64,000 bases of DNA from Pseudomonas putida S13.1.2 (GTDB lineage: Bacteria; Pseudomonadota; Gammaproteobacteria; Pseudomonadales; Pseudomonadaceae), in NCBI RefSeq assembly GCF_000498395.2, contig NZ_CP010979.1:3596001-3660000 (forward strand), given 5' to 3'. The notes under the pieces were generated by a model that was not told the DNA's origin, made no database searches, and saw only the letters and a program-made list of their open reading frames with translations. Of the stretch, positions 52,759 through 62,590 are shown piece after piece. Made by a program: the position numbers and the translations under genes. Position 1 is the stretch's first letter; each line of letters starts with the position of its first letter.

Positions 52759-53691
52759 TCAGGGGTAATTGCCCTCGCGGTACTCCCCTGCCACCTCGCG
52801 CAGCACTTCGCACACCCACTGCCCCGGCAGGCTCTGCGGCAAGGCGGCATTGCGGCATATGCCAACCGAGCCGCCCGGCTCGCGCACACCCAGGTCGAGC
52901 TCCACCAGCTCGCCACGGCGCAGGTCGAGCAGCACCGCATCGCGCGGCGCCACCCACAGTGCATCGCTGCCCAGCAGGTAGCGCCGGCTCAGGGCCAGCG
53001 ACAGGGTCTCCAGGCGCTGCGCCGGCATCTGGATGGCGCATTGCACAAACAGGCTGTCGGCATGCTGGCGGATGGTGGTGCCTGCGGGCGGCAACACCAA
53101 CGGGTAACGCCCCACCAAGGCGCGCTCGACCGGCGTGGCGGCCAGCAGCGGGTGACCCGGGCGTACTACCAGGCTCATCGACTCGCTGTACAGGTGCTCG
53201 AACGAAAGGCCCTGGATCTGCGGGCTGTCGGTCATGCGCCCGACCACCAGCTCCAGTTCGCCCAGGCGCAACTGGCCGAGCAGCTGCGCGCTGACCCCGG
53301 TGGCCACACTGATGACCAGCGCTTCATGGCGCTGGTGCAGGCGGCACAGTACCTCGGGCATGAGCAGGCCCTCGACCGTCGACAGCACGCCGATACGCAC
53401 CTGTGACGGCGCCCGCGCTTCGCCGCGCAAGCTGCTGACGCCGTCGCGCAGGGCCTGCACGCTAGGCCCGGCATAACGCATGAAGCGCGCCCCGGCCGGG
53501 GTCAGCTCGACGCCCTGGCGGCTGCGCGCGAACAGGCGTGCTTCCAGCAGGTCTTCGAGTTCCTTGAGGGTTTTGGAAATGGCCGGCTGGCTGATCGCGA
53601 GCACGTCGGCAGCCCTGGCCAGGCTGCCCTGCCGGGCAATCTCCAGGAAGCACAGCAGGTGGCGGTATTTGATGCGGGTGTCGAGGTTCAT
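52759..53691 (-). CDS. LysR-family transcriptional regulator (PcaQ-like subgroup)
   Basis: The 310-residue protein has an N-terminal LysR helix-turn-helix (IKYRHLLCFLEIARQGSLARAADVLAISQPAISKTLKELEDLLEARLFARSRQGVELTPAG) and an effector-binding domain (~90-300). The start IKYRHLLCFLEIA is close to that of PcaQ-type regulators of aromatic catabolism, but no pca genes are nearby, so the target is unknown. It is flanked by the low-GC Rhs gene on its upstream side. Confidence 0.85.
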   Translation of the reverse strand: MNLDTRIKYRHLLCFLEIARQGSLARAADVLAISQPAISKTLKELEDLLEARLFARSRQGVELTPAGARFMRYAGPSVQALRDGVSSLRGEARAPSQVRIGVLSTVEGLLMPEVLCRLHQRHEALVISVATGVSAQLLGQLRLGELELVVGRMTDSPQIQGLSFEHLYSESMSLVVRPGHPLLAATPVERALVGRYPLVLPPAGTTIRQHADSLFVQCAIQMPAQRLETLSLALSRRYLLGSDALWVAPRDAVLLDLRRGELVELDLGVREPGGSVGICRNAALPQSLPGQWVCEVLREVAGEYREGNYP

Positions 53692-53738
53692 GGCAGGGCA
53701 GTCTGTTAAACGAGTTGCTACTTTACGCCCTCAGGTGG

Positions 53739-54704
53739 TCATTGCCTCACCCTGGTAGCCAAATCTTTCGGTTCGTTTGACATTTCCCGTGTCGCTGCTG
53801 CCGGTTTGACCGTGACAGGCGCATAGGCAAATCGCGCATAATCGGAATCATCGGGGGTCATGGTTTTGATCAGCCTGACCCAATAATTGTCAATGTCGCC
53901 ATTGACTCTGGCCGGCCGATTGTCATCCGTCCACAAACTCCCCTGATAGCCAGTGGATGGGGCCTGAGTAATGTTGGCCATATCTTGAATAAATGAGGGT
54001 TGGCCGTTAGCAGAATTGCACGCCAGTATATGGGTTGCCTGCCCGCTCATTGCGTAGCCAGATTTTTCCAAGGTATGCACAACTGCACGCGCGGGGTGGT
54101 TGACTCGCTCAGTTCCAATTCTGCCGGGAAATCCATGAGCCCCGATATTCAAGACCCGCACTCCAGCGTCACTCTGCGAGTAGAAAACCCGCATCCCATC
54201 AACCATTCTAATAGGCCCCTTATAATACAAACCTTGGCCTTTTCCAGGAGATGGCGAATGACCGCTGGGGTCGCTCAAGTTGACAGGATCGCCTCTGACA
54301 AAGGCGTAAGCATTCAACCCGCCTTTGCCAAACGGTGATTGGTTATCGGTGCTTTGAAAGCGCATCAGCAGAGGGCTGTAGGTACGGTAGCCCTTTCCTA
54401 GAGGGTAGCACTGCGTCAACACATCGCAGCGCTCACCTTTGAAACCGATATCCTCTACGGGGCAGTGAGCAGCAAGTCCATAAACAGCGTAGATTCGCTT
54501 TACACACACTGCACTCTCAATTTCATGGAGCACCGAGCCTTGTGCATCGCTGCCGATAATTCTGTTCAAACCGGTTGATGACCGCATGCCTGATAGACCC
54601 GCTTCAAAGCGCATGCAGGAGAGGGATTCATTGCCGCTGACAAGCGTCGCAACACCGTTGCGCCTATAGAAATACTTTTGGGTTTTGGATTTAATGATGG
54701 CCAT
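53739..54704 (-). CDS. Orphan Rhs core protein with a caspase/CPD-like C-terminal domain
   Basis: The 321-residue protein lacks the long YD-repeat array. Residues ~95-150 are the Rhs-associated core (KGYRTYSPLLMRFQSTDNQS, FGKGGLNAYAFVRGDPVNLSDPSGH), after which orphan Rhs proteins switch to a variable toxin. Residues ~155-321 carry VLNIGAHGFPGR (His190-Gly191) and THILACNSANGQPSFIQDMAN (Cys229), the His-Gly and Cys motifs of CPD/caspase-type cysteine proteases. GC is lower than the neighbours and codon use differs, suggesting recent acquisition. ATG 54704 is preferred; a GTG at 54731 is possible. No immunity gene is evident. Confidence 0.78.
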   Translation of the reverse strand: MAIIKSKTQKYFYRRNGVATLVSGNESLSCMRFEAGLSGMRSSTGLNRIIGSDAQGSVLHEIESAVCVKRIYAVYGLAAHCPVEDIGFKGERCDVLTQCYPLGKGYRTYSPLLMRFQSTDNQSPFGKGGLNAYAFVRGDPVNLSDPSGHSPSPGKGQGLYYKGPIRMVDGMRVFYSQSDAGVRVLNIGAHGFPGRIGTERVNHPARAVVHTLEKSGYAMSGQATHILACNSANGQPSFIQDMANITQAPSTGYQGSLWTDDNRPARVNGDIDNYWVRLIKTMTPDDSDYARFAYAPVTVKPAAATREMSNEPKDLATRVRQ

Positions 54705-54863
54705 GATGGCAATGCCTTTTCCCTTCACCACCGCCTATCATGAAGATAAAACCAAGGCAAATGTACTGGTAAATATGCCAGTTGCGGGGGGTCACGAATC
54801 AAAAATCGATGAGTATTCTTGTGGGATAAATGTGTTGCATCAATCTTGTGGCCTGTACGGTCC

Positions 54864-54987
54864 TTGTAGGAGCGGCCTTGTGTCGCGAAAGGGCCGCAAA
54901 GCGGCCCCGGCAATCAATGCGGCGAAGCTGAAATCCTGGGGGCGCTTCGCACCCCTTTCGCGACACAAGGCCGCTCCTACAAGGGCC
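54864..54987. repeat. REP pair, GGAGCGGCCTTGTGTCGCGA class
   Basis: Inverted GTAGGAGCGGCCTTGTGTCG and complement with a ~45-base spacer, in the 326-base gap between the Rhs gene and nirD. The remainder of that gap, 54705-54863, is AT-richer and holds nothing I can name beyond the probable Rhs promoter. Confidence 0.9.
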
Positions 54988-55030
54988 GCGCAGGGCTTGA
55001 GAGCGGAACAAGCGGGTCAGCAGATGAGTA

Positions 55031-55393
55031 TCAGGCCACGGCCAACTCCACAGCCTCCCCGTTCAAGCGCACCGGCCACACCCGCAGGCGCTGCCCGGCA
55101 TCCTCCAGGCACTCGCCACTCTGCAGGCTGAAATGCTGCTTGTACAACGGCGCCGCCACCACCAGCTCGCCCTGCACACTGCCCACCAGCCCGCGGCCGA
55201 TGATGTTGGCACCGGAGCGCGGGTCGCGGTTGTCCACCGCATACAGTCGCTGGGCCTGCCCTGGCAGGTAGAACAGCGCCACTTGAGCCCCGTCGAGCCA
55301 CACCACGACCCCGGAATCGGCCACCAGGTCTTGCGCCTGGCACACCGCCTGCCAGTTCTCACAGGTTTTCACAGCAGCATTGGACAGGTTCAT
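55031..55393 (-). CDS. nirD: Nitrite reductase (NADH) small subunit
   Basis: The 120-residue protein is a NirD, a Rieske-like fold without full cluster ligands. Typical segments are QVALFYLPGQAQRLYAVDNRDPRSGANIIGRGLVG and KQHFSLQSGECLEDAGQRLRVWPVRLNGE. It assists the cytoplasmic NADH-dependent nitrite reductase NirB. Its ATG overlaps the nirB stop by one base (TGATG). Confidence 0.94.
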   Translation of the reverse strand: MNLSNAAVKTCENWQAVCQAQDLVADSGVVVWLDGAQVALFYLPGQAQRLYAVDNRDPRSGANIIGRGLVGSVQGELVVAAPLYKQHFSLQSGECLEDAGQRLRVWPVRLNGEAVELAVA

Positions 55394-57944
55394 CAGACAG
55401 CCTCCTCGACAGTTGGGATCAGGTGCAGCGGTGCAGCGGGCCGGCGTTGTTCGCGTTCGCGCACGAAGTGCACGTCCGGGTCGGCACGCCGGTCATTGAC
55501 GAAGGTGCGGAAGCGCTTGAGCTTCTCAGGGTCGTTGAGGGCGTTGGCCCATTCACATTCATACTGGTCGACCACATGCTGCATCTGCGCTTCCAGCTCG
55601 CCGGCCAGGCCCAGGCTGTCGTCGATGATCACCTGCTTCAGGTAGTCCAGCCCGCCGTCCAGGTTTTCGCGCCACACCGAGGTGCGCTGCAACTTGTCGG
55701 CCGTACGGATGTAGAACATCAGTACGCGGTCGATCAGGCGCACCAGGGTTTCGTCGTCCAGGTCGGTGGCGAACAGCTCGGCATGCCGGGGGCGCATGCC
55801 GCCGTTGCCGCACACGTACAGGTTCCAGCCCTTGTCGGTGGCGATCACGCCGATGTCCTTGCTCTGCGCCTCGGCACACTCGCGGGTGCAGCCAGACACG
55901 GCGAACTTGAGCTTGTGCGGGCTGCGCAGGCCCTTGTAGCGGTCTTCCAGGCGCAGGGCCATGGCGACGCTGTCCTGCACGCCGTAACGGCACCAGGTAC
56001 TGCCCACGCACGATTTCACCGTGCGGGTCGACTTGCCGTAGGCGTGGCCGGTTTCGAAGCCGGCCTCGATCAGTTCGCCCCAGATCAGCGGCAGCTCGTG
56101 CAGCTGGGCGCCGAACAGGTCGATGCGCTGGCCGCCGGTGATCTTGGTGTACAGGTCGTATTTCTTGGCCACCTGGCCGATGACGATGAGCTTGTCGGGG
56201 GTGATTTCACCCCCCGGAATGCGCGGCACCACCGAGTAGGTGCCGTTCTTCTGCATGTTGGCCATGAAGGTGTCGTTGGTGTCCTGCAGCGGCACCAGCG
56301 CCGGGTCCATGATCGGCTGGTTCCAGCACGAGGCGAGGATGTTGCCCACCGCCGGCTTGCAGATGTCACAGCCAACGTGGCCCTTGCCGTGGCGTTCGAG
56401 CAGCTCGCTGTAGGTGCGGATGCCCTCCACCCGCACCAGCCCGTACAGTTCCTGGCGGGTGTAGGCGAAGTGCTCGCACAGGCTTTTGTCCACCGCCACG
56501 CCGCGGGCGGTCAGCTCGTGCTCGAACACCTGCTTGAGCAAGGCCGCGCAACCACCGCAGCCGGTGCCGGCCTTGGTGCAGCCCTTGACCGAAGCAAGGT
56601 CGCTGCAACCGCTGTCGATGGCGGCGCACACCGCACCCTTGCTGACGTTGTGGCACGAGCAGATGGTTGCGCTGTCGGGCAGCGCATCGGCGCCAAGGGC
56701 CGGTGCACCACCGCCTTGCGGCAGAATCAGCGCTGCCGGGTCGGCTGGCAGGGCGATGCCATTCTGGGCGTATTGCAGCAGGGTGTCGTAGTAGCTGTTG
56801 TCGCCGACCAGCACCGCGCCCAGCACGTGCTTGCCGCTGGCGTCTACCACCAGCCGGCGGTACGCGCTGTTGGCTTCGTCGCTAAAGCGGTAGCTGCGTG
56901 AACCAGGGGTGGCGCCATGGGCATCGCCGATCGAACCGACATCCACGCCCAGCAACTTGAGCTTGGTCGACATGTCGGCGCCGGTAAACGCCACCGCCGC
57001 TTCCCCCATCAGCAACGCCGCCAGGTTGCGCGCCATGCTGTAACCCGGGGCGACCAAGCCGAACACGCTACCGTTCCACGAAGCGCACTCGCCAATGGCA
57101 AAGATGCGCGGGTCGCTGCTGCGGCAGTGGTTGTCGATCACCACGCCACCGCGGGCGGCGATGTCCAGGCCGCAGCCACGGCCCAAGGCATCCTGCGGGC
57201 GAATACCGGCGGAGAACACGATCAGGTCGGCTTCCAGGTGCTCGCCACCGTCGAAGTTCATGCGGTAGCGGTAGGTTTCACCGCCGCTGATCGACTGGGT
57301 GGCACGCGACAGGTGCACGCCAACACCCAGCGCTTCAATCTGTGCCTTGAGCGCGGCACCGCCCTCGCCGTCCAGCTGAACCGGCATCAGCCGTGGGGCA
57401 AATTCCACCACGTGGGCTTCCAGGCCCAGCGATTTGAGCGCGTTGGCGGCCTCCAGGCCGAGCAGGCCACCACCGACCACCACGCCACGGCGGGCACCGG
57501 CTGCGGCAGCGCGGATGCCATCGAGGTCATCAAGGGTGCGGTAGACCAGACGGGCATTGCCGCTGGAGCCTTCGATCGGCGGCACGAACGGGTATGAGCC
57601 AGTGGCCAGGACCAGTTGGTCGTAGCCGTAGCGCCCTCGGCGGTGACTACCTCACAGCGCTCACGGTCGATTTCCAGCACGGCCTCACCGAGGTGCAGGT
57701 GCACGCCGTTGGCGTTGTAGAAGTTGTGCTCGCACAGCGCCAGGGTCTCGGCACAACTGCCGCCGAAGTATTCGGACAGGTGCACGCGGTCGTAGGCGCG
57801 TTGGCGCTCTTCGCCGAACACCCGCACTTCGAAGCGCTGCAGGGCGCCGCGGCTGACCAGTTGTTCGACGCAATGGTGGCCGACCATGCCGTTGCCGACG
57901 ATGACCAGTCGCTCTCGTTGCCCGCTGCTCGCTGTTGCCTTCAT
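55393..57944 (-). pseudogene. nirB: nirB, NADH nitrite reductase large subunit, with a one-base frameshift
   Basis: The gene starts at ATG 57944 (GAGG eight bases upstream) and reads in one frame through about codon 104 (LEIDRERCEVVTAEG), near 57632. The expected continuation, GYDQLVLATGSYPFVPPIEGSSG, is in the next frame. Adding one base gives 2553 bases, exactly 851 codons, so a single base is missing (GAGGGC-GCTACGG where a further base is needed). After that point all domains are intact: FAD/NAD reductase, BFD-like cysteines (CSCHNVSKG and TGCGGC) and the sirohaem/4Fe-4S region (GCTRECAEAQSKDIGVI). As read, the product is a 185-residue fragment. Sequencing error cannot be excluded. Confidence 0.9.
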
Positions 57945-57960
57945 AAGCCGATCCTCGATC

Positions 57961-58046
57961 AAAAAAAAAAGCGCCTGGAGCCGAAGCTCCAGGCGCCTTT
58001 GCCTGTATTCATCACGGTGTGCCCCCGGGTTGATCGCCGTTGATCA
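57961..58046 (-). promoter_or_regulatory. nirB leader: ANTAR-type double hexaloop and terminator
   Basis: On the transcript, hairpin 1 is TGATC-AACGGC-GATCA (58046-58031) and hairpin 2 is CAGGC-AAAGGC-GCCTG (58005-57990). Both have six-base loops with A at position 1 and G at position 4. Hairpin 2 overlaps the 5' arm of the terminator GCGCCTGGAGC/GCTCCAGGCGC (57996-57971), which is followed by ten T residues and then directly by the nirB ribosome binding site. This is the ANTAR (NasT/NasR) antiterminator layout. Confidence 0.85.
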
Positions 58047-58100
58047 GTGGGGCTTGTTGTATTGGAGGTAAAGCAGGGACTGTGCCAATCCTTTTTCCTG

Positions 58101-58206
58101 TGCTGGCGCTACCGCCGGCAAGCCAGCGCCCACAAGGGCCGCCACAGGTTTCGAGGTTTGCAAGATACCTGTGGGAGCTGGCTTGCCGGCGATAGGGCCA
58201 GCACAG
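58101..58206. repeat. REP pair, GCCGGCAAGCC class
   Basis: Inverted CTACCGCCGGCAAGCCAGCG and complement, between the end of the nitrate reductase gene and the nirB leader. Any promoter for a separate nirB transcript must lie between this and 58046. Confidence 0.9.
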
Positions 58207-58249
58207 CAATTGCACATTCCAAGTGCATCACTCCCCATCCCGGTGCACT

Positions 58250-61200
58250 TCAGTACACATCCCGCCGATAGCGCTTGGCCTTGCTCAACCCTTCGACATA
58301 GGCAGCAGCCGCCGCTGCATCCATCCCGCCGTGCTCAGCCACGACCGTGCGCAACGCCGCATCCACATCCTTGGCCATGCGCTGCGCATCCCCACACACA
58401 TAGAAATACGCCCCCGCCTCAAGCCATTGCCACAACTGCGCGCCCTGCTCGAGCATGCGCTGCTGCACATAGACCTTCTGCGCCTGGTCCCGCGAGAACG
58501 CCGTGTGCAGCCGCAAGTGCCCTGCTGCCTCCCAAGCCTGCAACTGTTCCCGGTAGTAGAAGTCGGTAGCGGCGTACTGCTCGCCAAAGAACAGCCAGTT
58601 ACCCCCTTTCGCCCCCCGCACCTCCCGCTCCTCAAGAAACGCCCGGAACGGCGCAATGCCGGTACCCGGGCCAACCATGATCACCGGTACGCTGTCGTCT
58701 TCGGGCAGCCGGAAGTGCTTCGACACCTGCGGGAAGATAGCCACCTTCACCGCTTGCGCGCGGTCGGCGAGGAAGGCCGAACACACGCCCTTGCGCTCGC
58801 CGTACCGCACGGTGGAGACGGTCAGGTGGACCTGGCCCGGATGCGCCAACGGGCTGGAGCTGATCGAGTAAAGACGCGGCTGCAAGGGCTTGAGCAGGTC
58901 CAGCCAGTTGGCCAGCGGTAGCTGTTGGGGGAAGGCGCGCAGCACATCGACCAACTGCCGGCCCCACAGCCAGTCCTGCAGCTCGGCCTTGCACTCGGGC
59001 TGCAGCAGACGCTGCAGGTCCGGTGCATTGCCAGCGAAGGCCTGCAGTTGCTGCGCGGTGACCTTGGCGATCTCCAGGTGCGTTTGCAGGGCTTCGGCCA
59101 GTGGCATGGCCGGCTGGCCCTTGAGCTCGACCCTGGCCTGGCCATCGAGCTGCATCAGCGCCAGCAGTTCGTCGACCAGGGCCGGGCAATTGCGCGGCCA
59201 CACGCCCAGGGCATCACCGGCGGCATAGCTGAAGCCGCTACCGCTCAGGTCGAACACCAGTTGGCGTGTTTCCTTGCTGGCACCGGGGCCGTTGAGCAGG
59301 TGGTTTTCCAGCAAGGCGGCGGCCCAGGGTTGCTGTTTGCTGTAGGCCGCCATGGGTGCAAGTGCGCTGGCCGGATGTGGCGCAGCGGCACTGCCCAGCG
59401 AGGGCAGCAACGCTGCGAGCCAGCCAGCGAACGCTTGGTCAAAGTCTGGCTCGCAGTCCACCCGTTGCAACAGTCGCCGGCCACCCAGTTCGGCCAGGCG
59501 CTGGTCGAGCTTACGGCCAAAGCCGCAGAACTGGTCGTAACTGGAGTCGCCCAAGGCCAGCACGGCATAGGGCAGCTCGGCACAGCAGGCGCCCTCCTCG
59601 CCCTGCAAGGCCTGCCAGAACGCCGCGGCGCTGTCGGGCGCGTCGCCATCGCCAAAGGTGCTGGTGATCAGCACCACGCTGGCAGCACCCTGCAGCTGGC
59701 TTGGGCTGACCGCGTCCATGCAACTGAGCTGCACATCGAGGCCGGCACCGCGCAGGTGTTCGGCACAGCGCTCGGCCAGCAGCTCGCCGTTGCCGGTCTG
59801 CGAGGCCCACAGCACCTGATGCCGTGGCGCCACCAACGCCGCAGCGGGCAGTGTTGCAGGCTGGGCGAATAGCCCGGCCAGCAAGCCGTCGATAAACAGC
59901 CGGCGGTTGGCCGCCAGTGGCGCACTGGCCGGCAGGCGGGGCACACCCTCTGCACGTGCCTGGTCCAGGCCCAGCACGAAACCTTGCAGGTAATGGCGCT
60001 CTTCTTCTGCCAGCACCGGGGCTGGCAGGGCGTCCAGGCCAAGCAGACGGGACAGGGTGGCAGTGGGCATGCGGGCTGGCTCCGGAATGGCAGTGTTCAG
60101 GTCAAGGGCGTCGATACGCTCGCCTGCGACCCGTTGCAGGGCCACGGCGCAGTGTTTGAAAGCGGGCTGCAGCGACAGCGGGTCGACCGCATCGCAGGTG
60201 ACGGCATTGATTGCCAGCTGCTCGCCAACCAGGTCGTTCCAGTGAAATGGCGCAAAGCAATTGCCTGGCATGACGCGGTCGCTGATGCGCACCGGTAGCA
60301 CGGCTTGCCCGCGCCGTGAGCGGATGGCGACCTGATCTTTTTCAGCGAGACCCAGGCGTGCCGCGTCGTCCGGGTGGACCTCGACGAAGGGGCCGGGCTC
60401 CAGCTTGTTCAGCGCCGGCACCTTGCCGGTCTTGGTCAGGGTGTGCCACTGGTGCTGCACGCGGCCGGTGTTCAGCACCAGGGGGTAGTCGCCATCCGGC
60501 AACTCTGCTGCCGGCAACCAGGGCCGGGCAAAGAAACGGGCCTTGCCACTGGCGGTGGCGAAGGCCAGCGCCGGGCGGTCGCCCTGGGCATCGTGCAGCA
60601 GCGCCTGGCTGCTACCGTCGTTCAGGTAGCGCAATGGGCTGCGGTCGCTGCCACGGCCTGGCGCACAAGGCCACTGGTGCGGTTGCTGGCGCAGTTCGGG
60701 GTAGCCGATGCCGCGCAGGTCGTAGCCGGTTGCGGGGTTATGGAAGCGGCGGATTTCTTCATACACCGCTTCGGCATCGGGGTAGTCGAAGGCTTCGCCG
60801 TAGCCCATGGCGCAGGCTACGCGGGCGATGATCTGCCAGTCGGGCAGGCTCTGCCCTGGCGGCTCGACGGCGCGCGGCATCAGGGTGAGGTTGCGTTCGC
60901 TGTTGATCATCACGCCCTCGCCTTCGGCCCACAGGGCGGCCGGCAGCAGGATATCGGCGTAGCGGTTGGTTTCGGTGTCGAGGAAGGCATCCTGGGTAAT
61001 CACCAACTCGGCCTGGCACAGGCCATCGATCACCTGCTGGCGGTTGGCGACGCTGGCCACCGGGTTGCTGCAGATGACCCAGCACGCTTTCACTTCACCC
61101 GCCTTCATCTGCTCGAACAGCGCCACCGTACCCTCGCCGCCTTCGCTGCGCAGGCTGCCGGGTGGCAATTGCCACTGCTGCTCGACAAATGCGCGGTCGC

Positions 61201-62275
61201 CTTCCACCAGTGCCGAACGCTGGCCTGGCAGGCCGGGGCCCATGTAGCCCATCTCACGGCCGCCCATGGCATTGGGCTGGCCGGTCAGCGAGAACGGCCC
61301 GCTACCGGGGCGGCAGATGGCGCCTGTAGCCAGGTGCAGGTTGCAGATGGCGTTGCTGTGCCAGGTACCGTGGATGCTCTGGTTCAGGCCCATGGTCCAG
61401 CAGCTCATCCAGTCGTTGGCGCCGCCGATCCATTCGGCGGCCTTGATGATGTCGGCCTCGGCCAGCCCGGTGATGGCGGCTACGCGCTCGGGGGTGTAGT
61501 CGTCGAGAAAGGCCGGCAGTTCGTCCCAGCCTTCGGTGTGGCGGGCGATGAAGCCGCGGTCGGTGTGGCCATTACGGTGTAGCAGGTGCAACAGGCCATT
61601 GAGCAAGGCCATGTCACTGCCGGGGCGCACTTGCAGGAACAAGTCGGCCTTGTCGGCGGTGGCACTGCGCCGTGGGTCGACAACGATCAGCCTGGCGCCG
61701 GCCTTGACCCGGTCGAGCAGCCGCAGGAACAGGATCGGGTGGCAGTCGGCCATGTTGGCGCCGATCACCAGGAACACGTCGGCGTGCTCGAAGTCCTGGT
61801 AGCTGCCAGGTGGGCCGTCGGCGCCGAGCGACAGCTTGTAGCCGCTACCGGCACTGGCCATGCACAGGCGCGAGTTGGACTCGATGTGGCGGGTGCGGAT
61901 AAAGCCTTTGGCCAACTTGTTGGCCAGGTACTGAGCCTCGAGCGACATCTGCCCCGACACGTACAGCGCCACGGCGTCGGGGCCATGCTGGTCGATGATG
62001 CCGCGCAGGCGTTTGCCGGCATAGGCGATGGCCTGGTCCATGCCGGTGCGCGCCGGCGGCTGGCTGCGCTGCTGGCGCACATAGGCGTCTTCCAGGCGGC
62101 CGGCGGCGGTCAGCGGCACATGCGCGGTGAGGCCTTTGGTGCACAGCCGGCCGAAGTTGCTGGGGTGCTGCTTGTCGCCGCTGACCTTGACGACCTTGCC
62201 ATCGGCAACGCTCATGACGATGCCGCAGCCAACGCCGCAGTAGGGGCAGACGCTGCGCACTTCGCTGTTGGCCAT
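58250..62275 (-). CDS. nasA: Assimilatory nitrate reductase fused to a sulfite-reductase-type flavoprotein
   Basis: The 1341-residue protein joins two enzymes. Residues ~1-800 are a NasA/NarB-type molybdenum reductase with an N-terminal 4Fe-4S site ([10 protein letters not shown], then LCTKG; Cys10, 13, 17 and 45) and a molybdopterin-dinucleotide domain. Residues ~820-960 are a flavodoxin domain ([16 protein letters not shown]), ~980-1190 an FAD domain ([12 protein letters not shown]) and ~1200-1341 an NADP-binding domain ([20 protein letters not shown], ending RRDVY). Electrons could thus pass from NADPH straight to nitrate. ATG 62275 with AGGAG is preferred over the longer opening at 62344. 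It precedes nirBD. Confidence 0.93.
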   Translation of the reverse strand: MANSEVRSVCPYCGVGCGIVMSVADGKVVKVSGDKQHPSNFGRLCTKGLTAHVPLTAAGRLEDAYVRQQRSQPPARTGMDQAIAYAGKRLRGIIDQHGPDAVALYVSGQMSLEAQYLANKLAKGFIRTRHIESNSRLCMASAGSGYKLSLGADGPPGSYQDFEHADVFLVIGANMADCHPILFLRLLDRVKAGARLIVVDPRRSATADKADLFLQVRPGSDMALLNGLLHLLHRNGHTDRGFIARHTEGWDELPAFLDDYTPERVAAITGLAEADIIKAAEWIGGANDWMSCWTMGLNQSIHGTWHSNAICNLHLATGAICRPGSGPFSLTGQPNAMGGREMGYMGPGLPGQRSALVEGDRAFVEQQWQLPPGSLRSEGGEGTVALFEQMKAGEVKACWVICSNPVASVANRQQVIDGLCQAELVITQDAFLDTETNRYADILLPAALWAEGEGVMINSERNLTLMPRAVEPPGQSLPDWQIIARVACAMGYGEAFDYPDAEAVYEEIRRFHNPATGYDLRGIGYPELRQQPHQWPCAPGRGSDRSPLRYLNDGSSQALLHDAQGDRPALAFATASGKARFFARPWLPAAELPDGDYPLVLNTGRVQHQWHTLTKTGKVPALNKLEPGPFVEVHPDDAARLGLAEKDQVAIRSRRGQAVLPVRISDRVMPGNCFAPFHWNDLVGEQLAINAVTCDAVDPLSLQPAFKHCAVALQRVAGERIDALDLNTAIPEPARMPTATLSRLLGLDALPAPVLAEEERHYLQGFVLGLDQARAEGVPRLPASAPLAANRRLFIDGLLAGLFAQPATLPAAALVAPRHQVLWASQTGNGELLAERCAEHLRGAGLDVQLSCMDAVSPSQLQGAASVVLITSTFGDGDAPDSAAAFWQALQGEEGACCAELPYAVLALGDSSYDQFCGFGRKLDQRLAELGGRRLLQRVDCEPDFDQAFAGWLAALLPSLGSAAAPHPASALAPMAAYSKQQPWAAALLENHLLNGPGASKETRQLVFDLSGSGFSYAAGDALGVWPRNCPALVDELLALMQLDGQARVELKGQPAMPLAEALQTHLEIAKVTAQQLQAFAGNAPDLQRLLQPECKAELQDWLWGRQLVDVLRAFPQQLPLANWLDLLKPLQPRLYSISSSPLAHPGQVHLTVSTVRYGERKGVCSAFLADRAQAVKVAIFPQVSKHFRLPEDDSVPVIMVGPGTGIAPFRAFLEEREVRGAKGGNWLFFGEQYAATDFYYREQLQAWEAAGHLRLHTAFSRDQAQKVYVQQRMLEQGAQLWQWLEAGAYFYVCGDAQRMAKDVDAALRTVVAEHGGMDAAAAAAYVEGLSKAKRYRRDVY

Positions 62276-62298
62276 GGGCGGGCTCCTGTGGGAAACGC

Positions 62299-62390
62299 AA
62301 AAAGGCGCCGGCTGCACCGGCTTGCTGAGCAAGCGGGGCAACACGGCGCCTTTGTCGTGAAGTTTTATGGGCTGTCGACGTTGATAGCCC
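62299..62390 (-). promoter_or_regulatory. nasA leader: ANTAR-type double hexaloop and terminator
   Basis: On the transcript, hairpin 1 is GGGCTATC-AACGTC-GACAGCCC (62390-62369, one A/C mismatch). Hairpin 2 is CACGAC-AAAGGC-GCCGTG (62359-62342, one mismatch). Both have six-base loops with A1 and G4. Hairpin 2 overlaps the 5' arm of a terminator, AAAGGCGCCG/CGGCGCCTTT (62353-62301) with an inner GCTTGC/GCAAGC stem, ending in a T-run. The ribosome binding site of nasA follows. Confidence 0.8.
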
Positions 62391-62428
62391 GGGATGAAGG
62401 TAGATCAGCAATTTATGGGCCAGCTATA

Positions 62429-62510
62429 CCGGCCCTTTCGCGGGCACGCCCGCTCCCACAGGGCTATCGCAAGGCCTGAGGGGCGTGCCCGCGAAGAGGC
62501 CGGCACAGGC
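62429..62510. repeat. REP pair
   Basis: CCTTTCGCGGGCACGCCCGC and a shortened complement, between the divergent nasA leader and map. With the leader it accounts for most of the 315-base gap; 62511-62590 should hold the map promoter. Confidence 0.82.
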
Positions 62511-62590
62511 TACGCACCATGCGGTGGCAAGCCGGTACCCGCTGGCGCTATGCTGGGGCAAATTCCAGCACGAGCAACTACCCTCCCCCC

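Noticed and set aside
55393..57585. A shortened NirB beginning at about 57585
   Set aside because: It would lack the first ~120 residues with the FAD-binding motif GNGMVG and has no ribosome binding site; a frameshift in the full gene explains the data better.
58250..62275. Nitrate reductase and flavoprotein halves as two genes joined by a sequencing error
   Set aside because: The frame is continuous through the junction with a normal linker, and the fused form is known in this group.
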